Source: Acidobacteriota bacterium
Lineage (GTDB): Bacteria; Acidobacteriota; Vicinamibacteria; Vicinamibacterales; SCN-69-37
Assembly (NCBI GenBank): GCA_016716905.1
Contig: JADJUS010000004.1
Location: forward strand, 310,001 to 374,000
Length of the DNA: 64,000 nt
Direction: 5' to 3'
Each line of letters begins with the position of its first letter. Position 1 is the stretch's first letter. The notes beneath the pieces are model-generated. The model was not told the origin of the DNA and did no database searches. It saw only the letters and a program-made list of their open reading frames with translations. Below are positions 34,798-43,097 of this stretch, piece after piece. The translations under genes were made by a program, and so were the position numbers.

Positions 34798-35714
34798 TCC
34801 ACGCCACGGCGGCGTACGTCGCACGCCGACTGGTGGCCGCGCTCGTTCTCGTGCTCTCGGTGTCAACCGCCGCGTTCGTCCTGGCGCGTCTCGCACCCGG
34901 AGATGAAACCACGGCTGACGTGATGGAAGGTGTCGACCCGAAGGTGACCGCGGACACGCGGGAACGGCTCGGACTCGACCGGCCGTTTCCTGTCCAGTTG
35001 GCGCACTTCACCTGGGACTTGCTGCGACTCGATCTGGGCGAATCCGCAAGGTACGATCGGCCCGTTGCGGCACTGGTCGGCGAACGCGGCGCCAACACCG
35101 CCCGCCTGGCGTTTGTCGCACTGTTGCTCGCCACACTCATCGGACTCCCTCTCGGCGTGGTGACCGGCGCCTACTCCGGGACGTGGTTTTCAAGGCTGCT
35201 GTCGATCGCCTCGATCGCCGTACTCGCCTGTCCGCCTCTGGTCGCGGTGTTGGTTCTGCTGTATGTCGCGGCGATCACAGGGTGGGTGTCGGTGGCGTCT
35301 GGAGATCTGCTGGTGCCGGCGCTCGCCCTCGGACTGCCTGTCGGCGCGGCACTCGAGCGCCTGCAATCGCAGGCCACACACGACGCCATGGCATCACCCG
35401 ACCTGCTGGCGGCCGCCGCTCGCGGCATCCCGCCTCATCGGCTGGTCTGGGTGCATGCCGCACGCCAGTCGTTGCGACCCGTGCTGGGCGTCTACGGCAT
35501 CGTGATCGGCAGCCTCTTCAGCGGTTCGATGGCCGTTGAGTTCGCCACGTCATGGCCCGGACTTGGCCGTTTAATGCTCGAGGCGGTGCAGCACGGCGAC
35601 GTCCGCCTGGTGGCTGGATGTGTGTTCGCCGGTGGCATCTGCCTCGCCGTCGGCAACCTTGCGGCTGATGCCCTTCGGTCACTCGCCGACCCCAGAGTGA
35701 GGGACCTGTCGTGA
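34794..35714 (+). CDS. DppB-type ABC transporter permease
   Basis: 306 residues, with hydrophobic segments at the N-terminus and five more after residue 95. The family motif FVLARLAPGDETTADVMEG is followed by RERLGLDRPFPVQ, and the coupling helix lies near GIPPHRLVWVHAARQSLRPVL. It starts at GTG 34794 overlapping the previous stop, so it is translationally coupled. It forms the channel with the next gene product. Confidence 0.9.
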   Translation: MIHATAAYVARRLVAALVLVLSVSTAAFVLARLAPGDETTADVMEGVDPKVTADTRERLGLDRPFPVQLAHFTWDLLRLDLGESARYDRPVAALVGERGANTARLAFVALLLATLIGLPLGVVTGAYSGTWFSRLLSIASIAVLACPPLVAVLVLLYVAAITGWVSVASGDLLVPALALGLPVGAALERLQSQATHDAMASPDLLAAAARGIPPHRLVWVHAARQSLRPVLGVYGIVIGSLFSGSMAVEFATSWPGLGRLMLEAVQHGDVRLVAGCVFAGGICLAVGNLAADALRSLADPRVRDLS

Positions 35715-36703
35715 TTCGCCGCGCTGCAGGCGCCGTGTTGCTCGCCATCGTGCTGATGGCGACGGCCGCGCCGTGGATTTCGTCCAACCGTCCCGATCTG
35801 CCGTTTGACGATCGCGCGTACGCGCCGCCCATGCGCGTGCATCTGCGCGATGCCGCCGGGTGGCACGCGCCGTTTGTCTACCAGCAGCGTCTCGTCCATC
35901 GCATCAACCGCACGTATGTCGACGATCACACGGCCCGCGTGCCGCTGCGATGGTTTGCGAACGGTCACCTCGTGTCGATCGATCCCGGCGCCGGCCCGTT
36001 GCTCTGGTGCGGCGCAGACGCACTGGGCCGCGATCTGTGTGCCCGACTCGTGTACGGCGCCAGGTTGTCGCTTGGTGTTGCCGCGCTTGGCGCATTCGGG
36101 GCGTTGCTGCTCGGCGCGTTGCTCGGCGCCGTGGCTGGATCCTCCGGTGGCCGCCTCGACACACTCATCACAACAGTGGCCGATTTCGTGCTGGTTCTTC
36201 CCGTCGTGTACCTCGTGATCGTGCTGCGCGCCACGCGCCCCCTCGTCATCAGCCCGGCTGAAATGTTCTGGCTCATGACGATCCTGTTCGCGCTTGCGGC
36301 CTGGCCCGACGTCGCCCGAGGGGTGCGCGCGATCGTCGCCACCGAGCGTACGCGCGATTATGCCGCCGCCGCACGCGCCCTTGGCGCCGGGCCCTGGCGA
36401 GTGATGACCCACCTGTTACCGGCCGCCTACGGATTTCTGCGCATCGAGTTTGTCCTGCTCATCCCGGCACTTCTCGTGGCCGAGTCCACGCTTTCATTCG
36501 TTGGCTTTGGATTCGGAGGGGCGACGCCCAGCTGGGGCGGACTGCTGAAGGACGGCGAAGCGTTGACGGCCATGTACTCGGCGCCATGGCTCCTGCTGCC
36601 GGCCGCCGCACTCTTTGTCGTCGTGCTCGCGCTCCAAACGGTGGCAGGCGGAAGGCCCGGTTTCCCCGCATCGATCGTTGACACAACGGCCGCGCGCCGA
36701 TAG
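35711..36703 (+). CDS. DppC/OppC-type ABC transporter permease
   Basis: 330 residues. An N-terminal membrane segment and a periplasmic insertion (about 25-95) precede GADALGRDLCARLVYGARLSL, the typical start of the OppC permease domain. The EAA-like loop is DYAAAARALGAGPWRVMTHLLP. GTG 35711 overlaps the stop of the partner permease. ATP-binding subunits must be encoded elsewhere. Confidence 0.9.
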   Translation: MIRRAAGAVLLAIVLMATAAPWISSNRPDLPFDDRAYAPPMRVHLRDAAGWHAPFVYQQRLVHRINRTYVDDHTARVPLRWFANGHLVSIDPGAGPLLWCGADALGRDLCARLVYGARLSLGVAALGAFGALLLGALLGAVAGSSGGRLDTLITTVADFVLVLPVVYLVIVLRATRPLVISPAEMFWLMTILFALAAWPDVARGVRAIVATERTRDYAAAARALGAGPWRVMTHLLPAAYGFLRIEFVLLIPALLVAESTLSFVGFGFGGATPSWGGLLKDGEALTAMYSAPWLLLPAAALFVVVLALQTVAGGRPGFPASIVDTTAARR

Positions 36704-36728
36704 CCTCCGGAAGGACGATGAAGATCCG

Positions 36729-37613
36729 ATGAATCTCAGTGGCGTATTTCCCCCGGTGCCGACACCGTTTGATTCGGCGACCGGCGAATTCACACCGGCG
36801 GCCCTGACAGCCAACATCAACCGGTTGCTGCGCGCACCGGTGGCCGGCGTACTCGTGCTCGGCTCGAATGGCGAAGCCGGCCTGCTCGATGAGACTGAGG
36901 CCGATCGTGTCGTCGCTGCCGCCCGCGCAGTCGTGCCGGCCGGCCGCACGCTGCTGGTGGGCGCCGGGCGCGAGTCCACACGCGCCACGATCGCGGCGTG
37001 CGTCCGCGCTGCGGGCAATGGCGCGGACAGCGTGCTCGTTCGTGCGCCGTCGTTTTTTAAGGCGCAGATGACGCACGAGGCGCTCGTCACGCACTACCGC
37101 GCGGTGGCCGACGCCTCACCGGTGCCCGTGATGCTCTACAACGTGCCCGGCATGGCAGGCTTCAGCCTCACGGTGCCCATGGTGCGCACGCTGGCCGCAC
37201 ACGCGAACGTGATCGGGATCAAGGAAACCAGCAACGACCTGGAACGCCTCGGCCAGTTCGCGGCGATCACCGACAGCGGTTTCGACGTGCTGGTGGGCTG
37301 GGCGCCGGTGGCACACAGCGCGGCCGTGGCGGGTGCGCGCGGTGCCATCATTGCCGTGGCCAACGTGCTGCCTGACGTGTGCACGCAACTGTGGTCCCTG
37401 GCCACGGCGGGCCGGCACGCCGAGGCACTTGTGCTGCAACGCCGTATCACCACCATCGCACAGCTGGTGTCGAGCGTGCATGGTGTGGCCGGTCTCAAGT
37501 GCGCGCTCGATCTGGTGGGCGCGTATGGCGGGCCCGTGCGCGCCCCGCTCCTGCCGGTGACCGCGGCCGTGGCCGAGGACATCCGCTCGGCGCTTGCTCC
37601 ATGGCAAGCGTGA
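36729..37613 (+). CDS. DapA-superfamily aldolase/lyase
   Basis: 294 residues, a (beta/alpha)8 barrel of the dihydrodipicolinate synthase family. FPPVPTPFD, LGSNGEAGLLDETE, the Tyr in MLYNVPG and the Schiff-base Lys in VIGIKETSND are all present. The family includes DapA, N-acetylneuraminate lyase and 4-hydroxy-2-oxoglutarate aldolase. The neighbour is an alanine-glyoxylate-type aminotransferase, which makes an aldolase that releases glyoxylate attractive, but this is inference. AAGGACG precedes the start. Confidence 0.85.
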   Translation: MNLSGVFPPVPTPFDSATGEFTPAALTANINRLLRAPVAGVLVLGSNGEAGLLDETEADRVVAAARAVVPAGRTLLVGAGRESTRATIAACVRAAGNGADSVLVRAPSFFKAQMTHEALVTHYRAVADASPVPVMLYNVPGMAGFSLTVPMVRTLAAHANVIGIKETSNDLERLGQFAAITDSGFDVLVGWAPVAHSAAVAGARGAIIAVANVLPDVCTQLWSLATAGRHAEALVLQRRITTIAQLVSSVHGVAGLKCALDLVGAYGGPVRAPLLPVTAAVAEDIRSALAPWQA

Positions 37614-37635
37614 GACACACGCGAAGAATGTGACC

Positions 37636-38751
37636 ATGCCAAAATCCGCTCTGCCCACCACTCCACGGCTCCTCATGGGACCCGGTCCATCTCCCGTGTC
37701 GGATCGCGTGATGCAGGCCATGGCCGCACCTCCGCGATCACACCTCGACCCGGAGTTTGTTCTCCTGCTCGACGATGTCCGCGCCCGGCTGACGACGCTG
37801 TTTCAGGCGCCGGCGGATCACTTCTCATTCGCACTCTCGGGCACCGGCACCACGGGCATGGATGCCGCCGCCGCGAATCTGCTTGAGCCCGGCATGATGG
37901 TGCTCTGCGTCGTCAACGGCTATTTCGGCGATCGGCTGGCGCAGGTGTGCGCGCTCCATGGCGCATTTGTCGAGCGGCTCCAGGGCGAGTGGGGACAGGC
38001 GATTGATCCCGCGCAGGTTGAGCGGGCGATGAGCGACGGGCGCTTCGACGTGGTGGCCGTCGTCCATGGGGAAACATCCACTGGTGTGCTCAATCCGGTG
38101 GGGGACATCGCCGCGATCGCGCAACAACACGATGCCCTGCTGATCGTTGATGCCGTGACGTCGCTCGGGACGGTCCCGGTGGATGTGACGTCGTGGAACG
38201 CGGACGCGTGTTATTCCTGTTCGCAGAAAGGGATTGGCGCCCCGTCGGGCCTGGCGCCGATCACGTTCTCGGCGCGCGCGCGCCAGGGGCGCGCAGACAC
38301 CACGCCGTTTTCACTCGATGTTCAGAAGCTTGAGGACTTCTGGGTCCGGCGCAAGTATCACCACACGATTTCCGCGCCGATGATTTATGCCCTGCACGCC
38401 GCCCTCGCCGAGGCTGCTGAAGAGGGCCTTGAGGCGCGCTGGAAGCGGCATGCGGACGCGCACGCCGCGCTGATCTCGGGACTGGACGCCATCGGCCTTC
38501 GCCTGCTTCCGGCTCCCGCCCATCGCCTCCCAAGCCTGAACACCGTTTGTGTGCCCGACGGCGTGGACGCGGCCGAGGTGAAGGACCGCATGCTGACCAA
38601 GCACCAGATCGAAATTGGTGCCGGACTCGGGCCGCTCGCGGGCAAGGTCTGGCGAATCGGGTTGATGGGAAGCGGCGCCACCATCCACAATGTGGAGAAG
38701 GTGGTGACGGCGCTCGCAAAGTCGCTTGGCCGCACACCTCCCCGGAGGTAG
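37636..38751 (+). CDS. Class V aminotransferase, alanine-glyoxylate/serine-pyruvate type
   Basis: 371 residues. LLMGPGPSPVSDRVMQAM, FALSGTGTTGMDAA, VVHGETSTGVLNPVGDI and VDAVTSLGTVPVDV are characteristic, and the PLP Lys lies in YSCSQKGIGAPSGLAPI. Family members convert glyoxylate and alanine or serine to glycine and an oxo acid. It follows the DapA-type gene by 22 bases and precedes an M48 protease by 4 bases. Confidence 0.9.
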   Translation: MPKSALPTTPRLLMGPGPSPVSDRVMQAMAAPPRSHLDPEFVLLLDDVRARLTTLFQAPADHFSFALSGTGTTGMDAAAANLLEPGMMVLCVVNGYFGDRLAQVCALHGAFVERLQGEWGQAIDPAQVERAMSDGRFDVVAVVHGETSTGVLNPVGDIAAIAQQHDALLIVDAVTSLGTVPVDVTSWNADACYSCSQKGIGAPSGLAPITFSARARQGRADTTPFSLDVQKLEDFWVRRKYHHTISAPMIYALHAALAEAAEEGLEARWKRHADAHAALISGLDAIGLRLLPAPAHRLPSLNTVCVPDGVDAAEVKDRMLTKHQIEIGAGLGPLAGKVWRIGLMGSGATIHNVEKVVTALAKSLGRTPPRR

Positions 38752-38755
38752 GCGC

Positions 38756-40183
38756 ATGGTTCGTCGATATGGGCTCGTGGTTGTCGCCGTTGTCGCGATG
38801 GCCTGTGTCACCAATCCCGCCACCGGCCGCAGCCAGCTGAACATGCTGTCCGAAGCCCAGGAGATCGCCCTGGGACGCGAGGCCGATCAGCAAGTTCGTG
38901 CCGAGATGGGGGTCTACGACGACGCGGGTTGGCAAGCCTACGTCACGCGTGTGGGTATGGCGATGGCAAAAAAATCGCATCGCCCAAACCTGCCATGGTC
39001 GTTTGTCGTCGTGGACGCCTCGGCGGTCAATGCGTTTGCGTTGCCGGGCGGGTTCATCTACGTCACGCGTGGCATCCTGCCGTTTCTGCAGAGTGAAGCG
39101 GAACTGGCGAATGTGTTGGGGCATGAGATTGCACACGTCACGGCACTACATGGCGCCAGTGCGTACTCCAAACAACAGCTCAGCGGTATTGGGCTCGGTG
39201 TCGGGCGGATCCTTGCGCCCGAGCGGTACCAGGTGCTGTTCGGCGTGGCTGAGGCTTCGCTGAGCTTGTTGTATCTCAAACATGGCCGTGCCGCGGAGAT
39301 TGAAGCCGATCGCCTCGGCGTGGGCTACGCCTCGTCCAGCGGTTGGGATCCGGCGGGGATGGTCGGTCTCCTCAGCACGCTCGGCCGACTGTCGGAGGCC
39401 TCGGGTTCGAGTCGCGGCGTGCCGAACTTCCTCACCACGCATCCGTTGCCTGCCGATCGCATCGAGTCCGTGAAAGCGCTGGTGACTGCCGCCCAGGGAC
39501 CGGGCGCACAGACGATCAATGCGGCCGAGTTCAGTGGACGGTTGCCTGGCGTGGTGTGGGGTGACAGCCGCGAACAGGGAATCGTGCGCGGACGCGAGTT
39601 CGTGCATCCCATCCTGCGGATCGCCCTTCGATTCCCCGACGGCTGGGAGATCAGCAATGGGGCCTCGCAGGTTACGGCGCAGCCTGCGGGCGAGGCGCAG
39701 GCGGCAGTGGTGCTGCGAGTGGTGCCGAACGCCACCGGTGGGCCAGCACAGACGGCGCGGGCCCAGATGGCGGCCGCGAAGCTCACCGAAGTCAGTGGCG
39801 GCGAAACCACCATCAACGGCCAGCGTGCCTATGTTGGCACCTATCGCGGTGAGCAGGAGGTGGTGCGCGCGGCGTTCATCGTCGCTGGGTCAACAACGTA
39901 CTTGGTGGCCGGCGTCGCCACCACCCAGGCGTTTGGCAGTGCGCAGGGCACATTCGCGAACACGATCGAATCGTTCCGGACGATGACGCAGGCAGAGGCG
40001 GATCAGATCCAGCCCTTCCGCGTCGGCCAGTACACCGTGCGATCGGGCGACACGTGGTCGTCGCTCGCCGCCGCAGCGGCGCCGCGGCCGATTGGCCCGG
40101 CCACACTCGCGATCATGAACGGCGCCACGGCCGCGTCCACGCCGCCCGTTAATGCACGCATCCGCGTCGTGGTCGGCGGCTGA
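38756..40183 (+). CDS. M48-family metalloprotease lipoprotein with LysM-like C-terminus
   Basis: 475 residues. VVVAVVAMAC gives a lipobox. The zinc motif HEIAH in NVLGHEIAHVTALHG and the third ligand in AAEIEADRLGVGYA define an M48 peptidase as in BepA/LoiP. FALPGGFIYVTRGIL precedes it. A beta-rich middle (about 285-415) leads to a LysM-like end (GQYTVRSGDTWSSLA) that would bind peptidoglycan. It is probably an envelope quality-control protease. CGGAGGTAGG precedes the start. Confidence 0.9.
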   Translation: MVRRYGLVVVAVVAMACVTNPATGRSQLNMLSEAQEIALGREADQQVRAEMGVYDDAGWQAYVTRVGMAMAKKSHRPNLPWSFVVVDASAVNAFALPGGFIYVTRGILPFLQSEAELANVLGHEIAHVTALHGASAYSKQQLSGIGLGVGRILAPERYQVLFGVAEASLSLLYLKHGRAAEIEADRLGVGYASSSGWDPAGMVGLLSTLGRLSEASGSSRGVPNFLTTHPLPADRIESVKALVTAAQGPGAQTINAAEFSGRLPGVVWGDSREQGIVRGREFVHPILRIALRFPDGWEISNGASQVTAQPAGEAQAAVVLRVVPNATGGPAQTARAQMAAAKLTEVSGGETTINGQRAYVGTYRGEQEVVRAAFIVAGSTTYLVAGVATTQAFGSAQGTFANTIESFRTMTQAEADQIQPFRVGQYTVRSGDTWSSLAAAAAPRPIGPATLAIMNGATAASTPPVNARIRVVVGG

Positions 40184-40866
40184 TGCGGCGAGCGCTGCGA
40201 TTCGCGCTGGCGGCCGGCGCGATCATGTTCGCAATGCTCTCGTATACGTGGATGACACTGCCGGACGTGCGAGCGCTCGCGAAGACCCCACCGGCGTCAA
40301 CGGCATTCATGCGCATGCGAGAGGCGCAGGCCGCGTCCCAGGACCGTACGGCGAGGCGGCGCCACCAGTGGGTGAGTTACGACCGCATCTCGCCGAACCT
40401 GAAGCGCGCGGTGCAGGTGGCCGAGGACGCGGCGTTCTGGCAGCACCAGGGCCTGGACTTCGACGAGATTCGCGCATCACTCGAGTCCAACTGGGAGCGC
40501 GGAGAATTCGCGCGCGGCGCCTCCACCATCACGCAGCAACTTGCGAAGAACCTGTATCTGTCACCCTCGCGGAACCCGTATCGAAAAGTGCGTGAGTTGT
40601 TCATCACGCGTCGGCTCGAAGCGGAACTGTCCAAGCGCCGCATTTTTGAGCTCTACCTGAATCTGATCGAGTGGGGCGATGGCATCTGGGGCGCCCAGGC
40701 AGCTTCGCTGATCTATTTCGGGATCCCTGCGTCGGACCTGAACCAGACGCAGGCCGCGCTGCTGGCCGGCGCGATCATCAACCCGCGCGTCTACAGCCCC
40801 GCGCGTCCCAATGCGCGGTTGCTGCGCCGTCAGCAGATCATTCTGTCGCGAATGGGCTCGGAGTAG
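40183..40866 (+). CDS. mtgA: Monofunctional peptidoglycan glycosyltransferase
   Basis: 227 residues. One N-terminal membrane segment is followed by a GT51 domain: VAEDAAFWQHQGLDFDEI with the catalytic Glu, RGASTITQQLAKNLYLSPSR, and KRRIFELYLNLIEWGDGIWG. It polymerises lipid II glycan strands without a transpeptidase domain. TGATG couples it to the M48 gene. Its last 29 bases overlap the convergent NlpC/P60 gene. Confidence 0.94.
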   Translation: MRRALRFALAAGAIMFAMLSYTWMTLPDVRALAKTPPASTAFMRMREAQAASQDRTARRRHQWVSYDRISPNLKRAVQVAEDAAFWQHQGLDFDEIRASLESNWERGEFARGASTITQQLAKNLYLSPSRNPYRKVRELFITRRLEAELSKRRIFELYLNLIEWGDGIWGAQAASLIYFGIPASDLNQTQAALLAGAIINPRVYSPARPNARLLRRQQIILSRMGSE

Positions 40867-41419
40867 CTGCCAGCACCCGTCGCGCGCCCACGTACCGCGA
40901 TGTCCAATACGACGCTCGCATCTGGTCGATGCGCACCACACCCGATGCGGCGGGCGCGTGCACAAACTCAACGGCACTGATCGCCAATCCCACATGAGAC
41001 GGCCCGGGTGCGACGGTGGAGAAGAACACCAGGTCGCCCGCACGCACGTTCCGCAGATCCACGCGGGTGCCGAGCGCATACTGCTCGGCGGCGGTGCGGG
41101 GTGCCGGCACCGAATGCTGCGCCAGCACGTATCGGACGAATCCGCTGCAATCAAATCCGCTCGCCGGGCTGTCGCCGCCCCAGAGATACGGTACGCCCTG
41201 GAATCGCAGCGCGGTCTTCAGCACGGCGCTCGCGACGGGGCTCCACGGCGCCTGATCCGCATTGGGCTTGATCGCAGTCGGCGATGGTACGTTGGGAAAC
41301 GGCGACGGGTAGGCGCCGCCTTGTGTCATCGCCCGTGCGGCACAGACCGCCGACGACATTGAGAGCACCATTACCAGGCCGATCCGCCAGGCGCGGTTCG
41401 CGCGTTGCATCACCGCCAT
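40838..41419 (-). CDS. NlpC/P60-family cell-wall peptidase
   Basis: 193 residues with a signal peptide (AWRIGLVMVLSMSSAVCAARA). The C40 domain has YLWGGDSPASGFDCSGFVRYVL with the catalytic Cys, then GDLVFFSTVAPGPSHVGLAI with the His. It probably cleaves stem peptides of peptidoglycan. ATG 41419 places the signal peptide at the N-terminus; an in-frame start at 41446 adds nine residues. It overlaps mtgA tail to tail. Confidence 0.92.
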   Translation of the reverse strand: MAVMQRANRAWRIGLVMVLSMSSAVCAARAMTQGGAYPSPFPNVPSPTAIKPNADQAPWSPVASAVLKTALRFQGVPYLWGGDSPASGFDCSGFVRYVLAQHSVPAPRTAAEQYALGTRVDLRNVRAGDLVFFSTVAPGPSHVGLAISAVEFVHAPAASGVVRIDQMRASYWTSRYVGARRVLAATPSPFATE

Positions 41420-41522
41420 ATCGGCCGTTCGGGTGCCGGCCGCCATGGCATGGCTCTAACCTGCTGATAACGTTGATGTTACCTCCCGTCACCGCTTGAC
41501 ACCGCGTCCCAGCTGACCGACA

Positions 41523-42074
41523 ATGAGCGCCAGTACCGTCATGGAACAGACGCTGTTGCTCAACGCCACCTACGAACCCTTGCGGGTCGTTCACTGGCAA
41601 AAAGCGATCACGCTTTGGTGCCAGGGCAAGGTCGAGATCGTTTCGGTGTACGACCGCGAGATACGCGCGGTCACATTCAGCATGAAGTTGCCGTCGGTCA
41701 TTCGCCTTCTTCGAAGGATTCGGGTGCGGCGACGGTTGGACTACGTGCCGTTTTCACGCGCCAACATCTACGCGCGGGATGATCATCGTTGTCAATATTG
41801 CGGAGCCGTGTTCCCGACGGCCGAACTGACGTTTGACCACGTCGTACCGGTCGCGCAGGGCGGTCGCAAGGACTGGGAAAATATTGTGACCTGCTGCATC
41901 ACCTGCAATCGGCGCAAGGGTGGTCGCACGCCGGCTCAGGCGCACCTGCACTTGATTCGACCACCCAAACGTCCCGACAAGGCGCCGGCGATTCGCATCA
42001 CGTTCGGCTTGCGGAACGCGCCCGAGAGCTGGCGCGACTACGTCTACTGGAACGTCGAATTGGACGACGTGTAG
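41523..42074 (+). CDS. HNH endonuclease family protein
   Basis: 183 residues. A first half with NATYEPLRVVHWQKAITLW precedes the HNH core: CQYCG, LTFDHVVPVAQGGRKDWENIV, and CCITCNRRKGG with zinc-binding CxxC pairs. The layout is that of a widespread chromosomal HNH family outside restriction systems, of unknown biological role. The start may be ATG 41541 (MEQTLL), which fits the family better. Confidence 0.9.
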   Translation: MSASTVMEQTLLLNATYEPLRVVHWQKAITLWCQGKVEIVSVYDREIRAVTFSMKLPSVIRLLRRIRVRRRLDYVPFSRANIYARDDHRCQYCGAVFPTAELTFDHVVPVAQGGRKDWENIVTCCITCNRRKGGRTPAQAHLHLIRPPKRPDKAPAIRITFGLRNAPESWRDYVYWNVELDDV

Positions 42075-42077
42075 TTC

Positions 42078-43097
42078 GTGCCGGTGCTGACCTCTCTCCG
42101 TCCGAGCGCCGCGGTACACGGCGGACGGGTCACGTTGCTGGGTACGGATCTCCCGATTCCATCCGACGGTCCTCCGGACGTCACGATCGGCGGCGTGAAG
42201 AGTCGCGTCGTGTTTGCGTCGCGCCGGGCCATCGAGGTGCTGGTGCCCGCCGATGCGGCAGGGGGGAGATTGCCGGTGCAGGTCGCTGACGTGCCGGAAG
42301 GCGCGCTGGCGCTCGACGTCGCGACCGTGTTGGTGAGTGGCGTCCACCAGGTCGATAGCCCGCTCTGTACCGCGGACGGCGCGGTGTACTTCACCCATAG
42401 CGGCACCCGTGGCGCGAAGGCTCCAGTGCCACTCGGCCGGTTGAATCCCGACGGCACACAGGATGCGATGGCGGTCGACATCGCCAACCCCACGTCACTG
42501 GCCCTGGGACCCGATGGCACCGTCTATGTGTCCAGCCGCTTCGAGGGGCAGATCTACCAGCTCACTCGGGATGGCCGCGCCGAACTGTACGCGACCGACC
42601 TCGGCGTGGCGACCGGCCTGGCGTGCGGCGCAGACGGCACCCTGTACGTCGGCGATCGCACCGGCACCATCTTCCGGATCAGCGCGGGCAAGTCAGGCGA
42701 GTCCACGCGCCATGTGGAGCCATTCGCGACGATTCCAGCGAGCGTGGCGGCGTTCCACCTTGCGATGGGGCCCGATGGATGCCTCTATGTCACGGCGCCC
42801 ACCCTTGCGGCACACGATGTGATCTACCGCGTGACGCCGCAGCGCGAAGTGCAGGTGGTGTGCGGAGGGTTCGGGCGTCCGCAGGGACTCGCCTTCGACG
42901 CGTCGGGCATGCTCTTCGTGGCCGACGCGCTGGCCGGGGCCTCGGGGCTCTATCGCGTGGACGTGTGCGACACAGCGCCCGTTGCCGAACTGGTGATTGC
43001 GGCGCCGCACCTGGTCGGCGTCGCGTTCGACGCGCAGGGCCGATGGTTGTTGTCGTCGAGCGACACCCTCTTTCGGATGCCGCCCTCAGGCGTCTGA
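42078..43097 (+). CDS. TIG-type domain plus beta-propeller (NHL/SMP-30-like) protein
   Basis: 339 residues starting at GTG 42078. The first 80 residues look like an IPT/TIG immunoglobulin-like domain (VHGGRVTLLGTDLP). The rest is a propeller with repeats such as LALGPDGTVYVSSRFEGQIYQL, LACGADGTLYVGDRTGTIFRI and LAFDASGMLFVADAL. No signal peptide is visible, which is unusual for such a protein. The function is unknown. It overlaps the convergent antiporter gene by 12 bases. Confidence 0.75.
   Translation: MPVLTSLRPSAAVHGGRVTLLGTDLPIPSDGPPDVTIGGVKSRVVFASRRAIEVLVPADAAGGRLPVQVADVPEGALALDVATVLVSGVHQVDSPLCTADGAVYFTHSGTRGAKAPVPLGRLNPDGTQDAMAVDIANPTSLALGPDGTVYVSSRFEGQIYQLTRDGRAELYATDLGVATGLACGADGTLYVGDRTGTIFRISAGKSGESTRHVEPFATIPASVAAFHLAMGPDGCLYVTAPTLAAHDVIYRVTPQREVQVVCGGFGRPQGLAFDASGMLFVADALAGASGLYRVDVCDTAPVAELVIAAPHLVGVAFDAQGRWLLSSSDTLFRMPPSGV

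Noticed and set aside
39390..39420. tRNA T-loop-like GGTTCGAGTC
   Set aside because: It lies inside the M48 coding sequence and no cloverleaf can be drawn around it.
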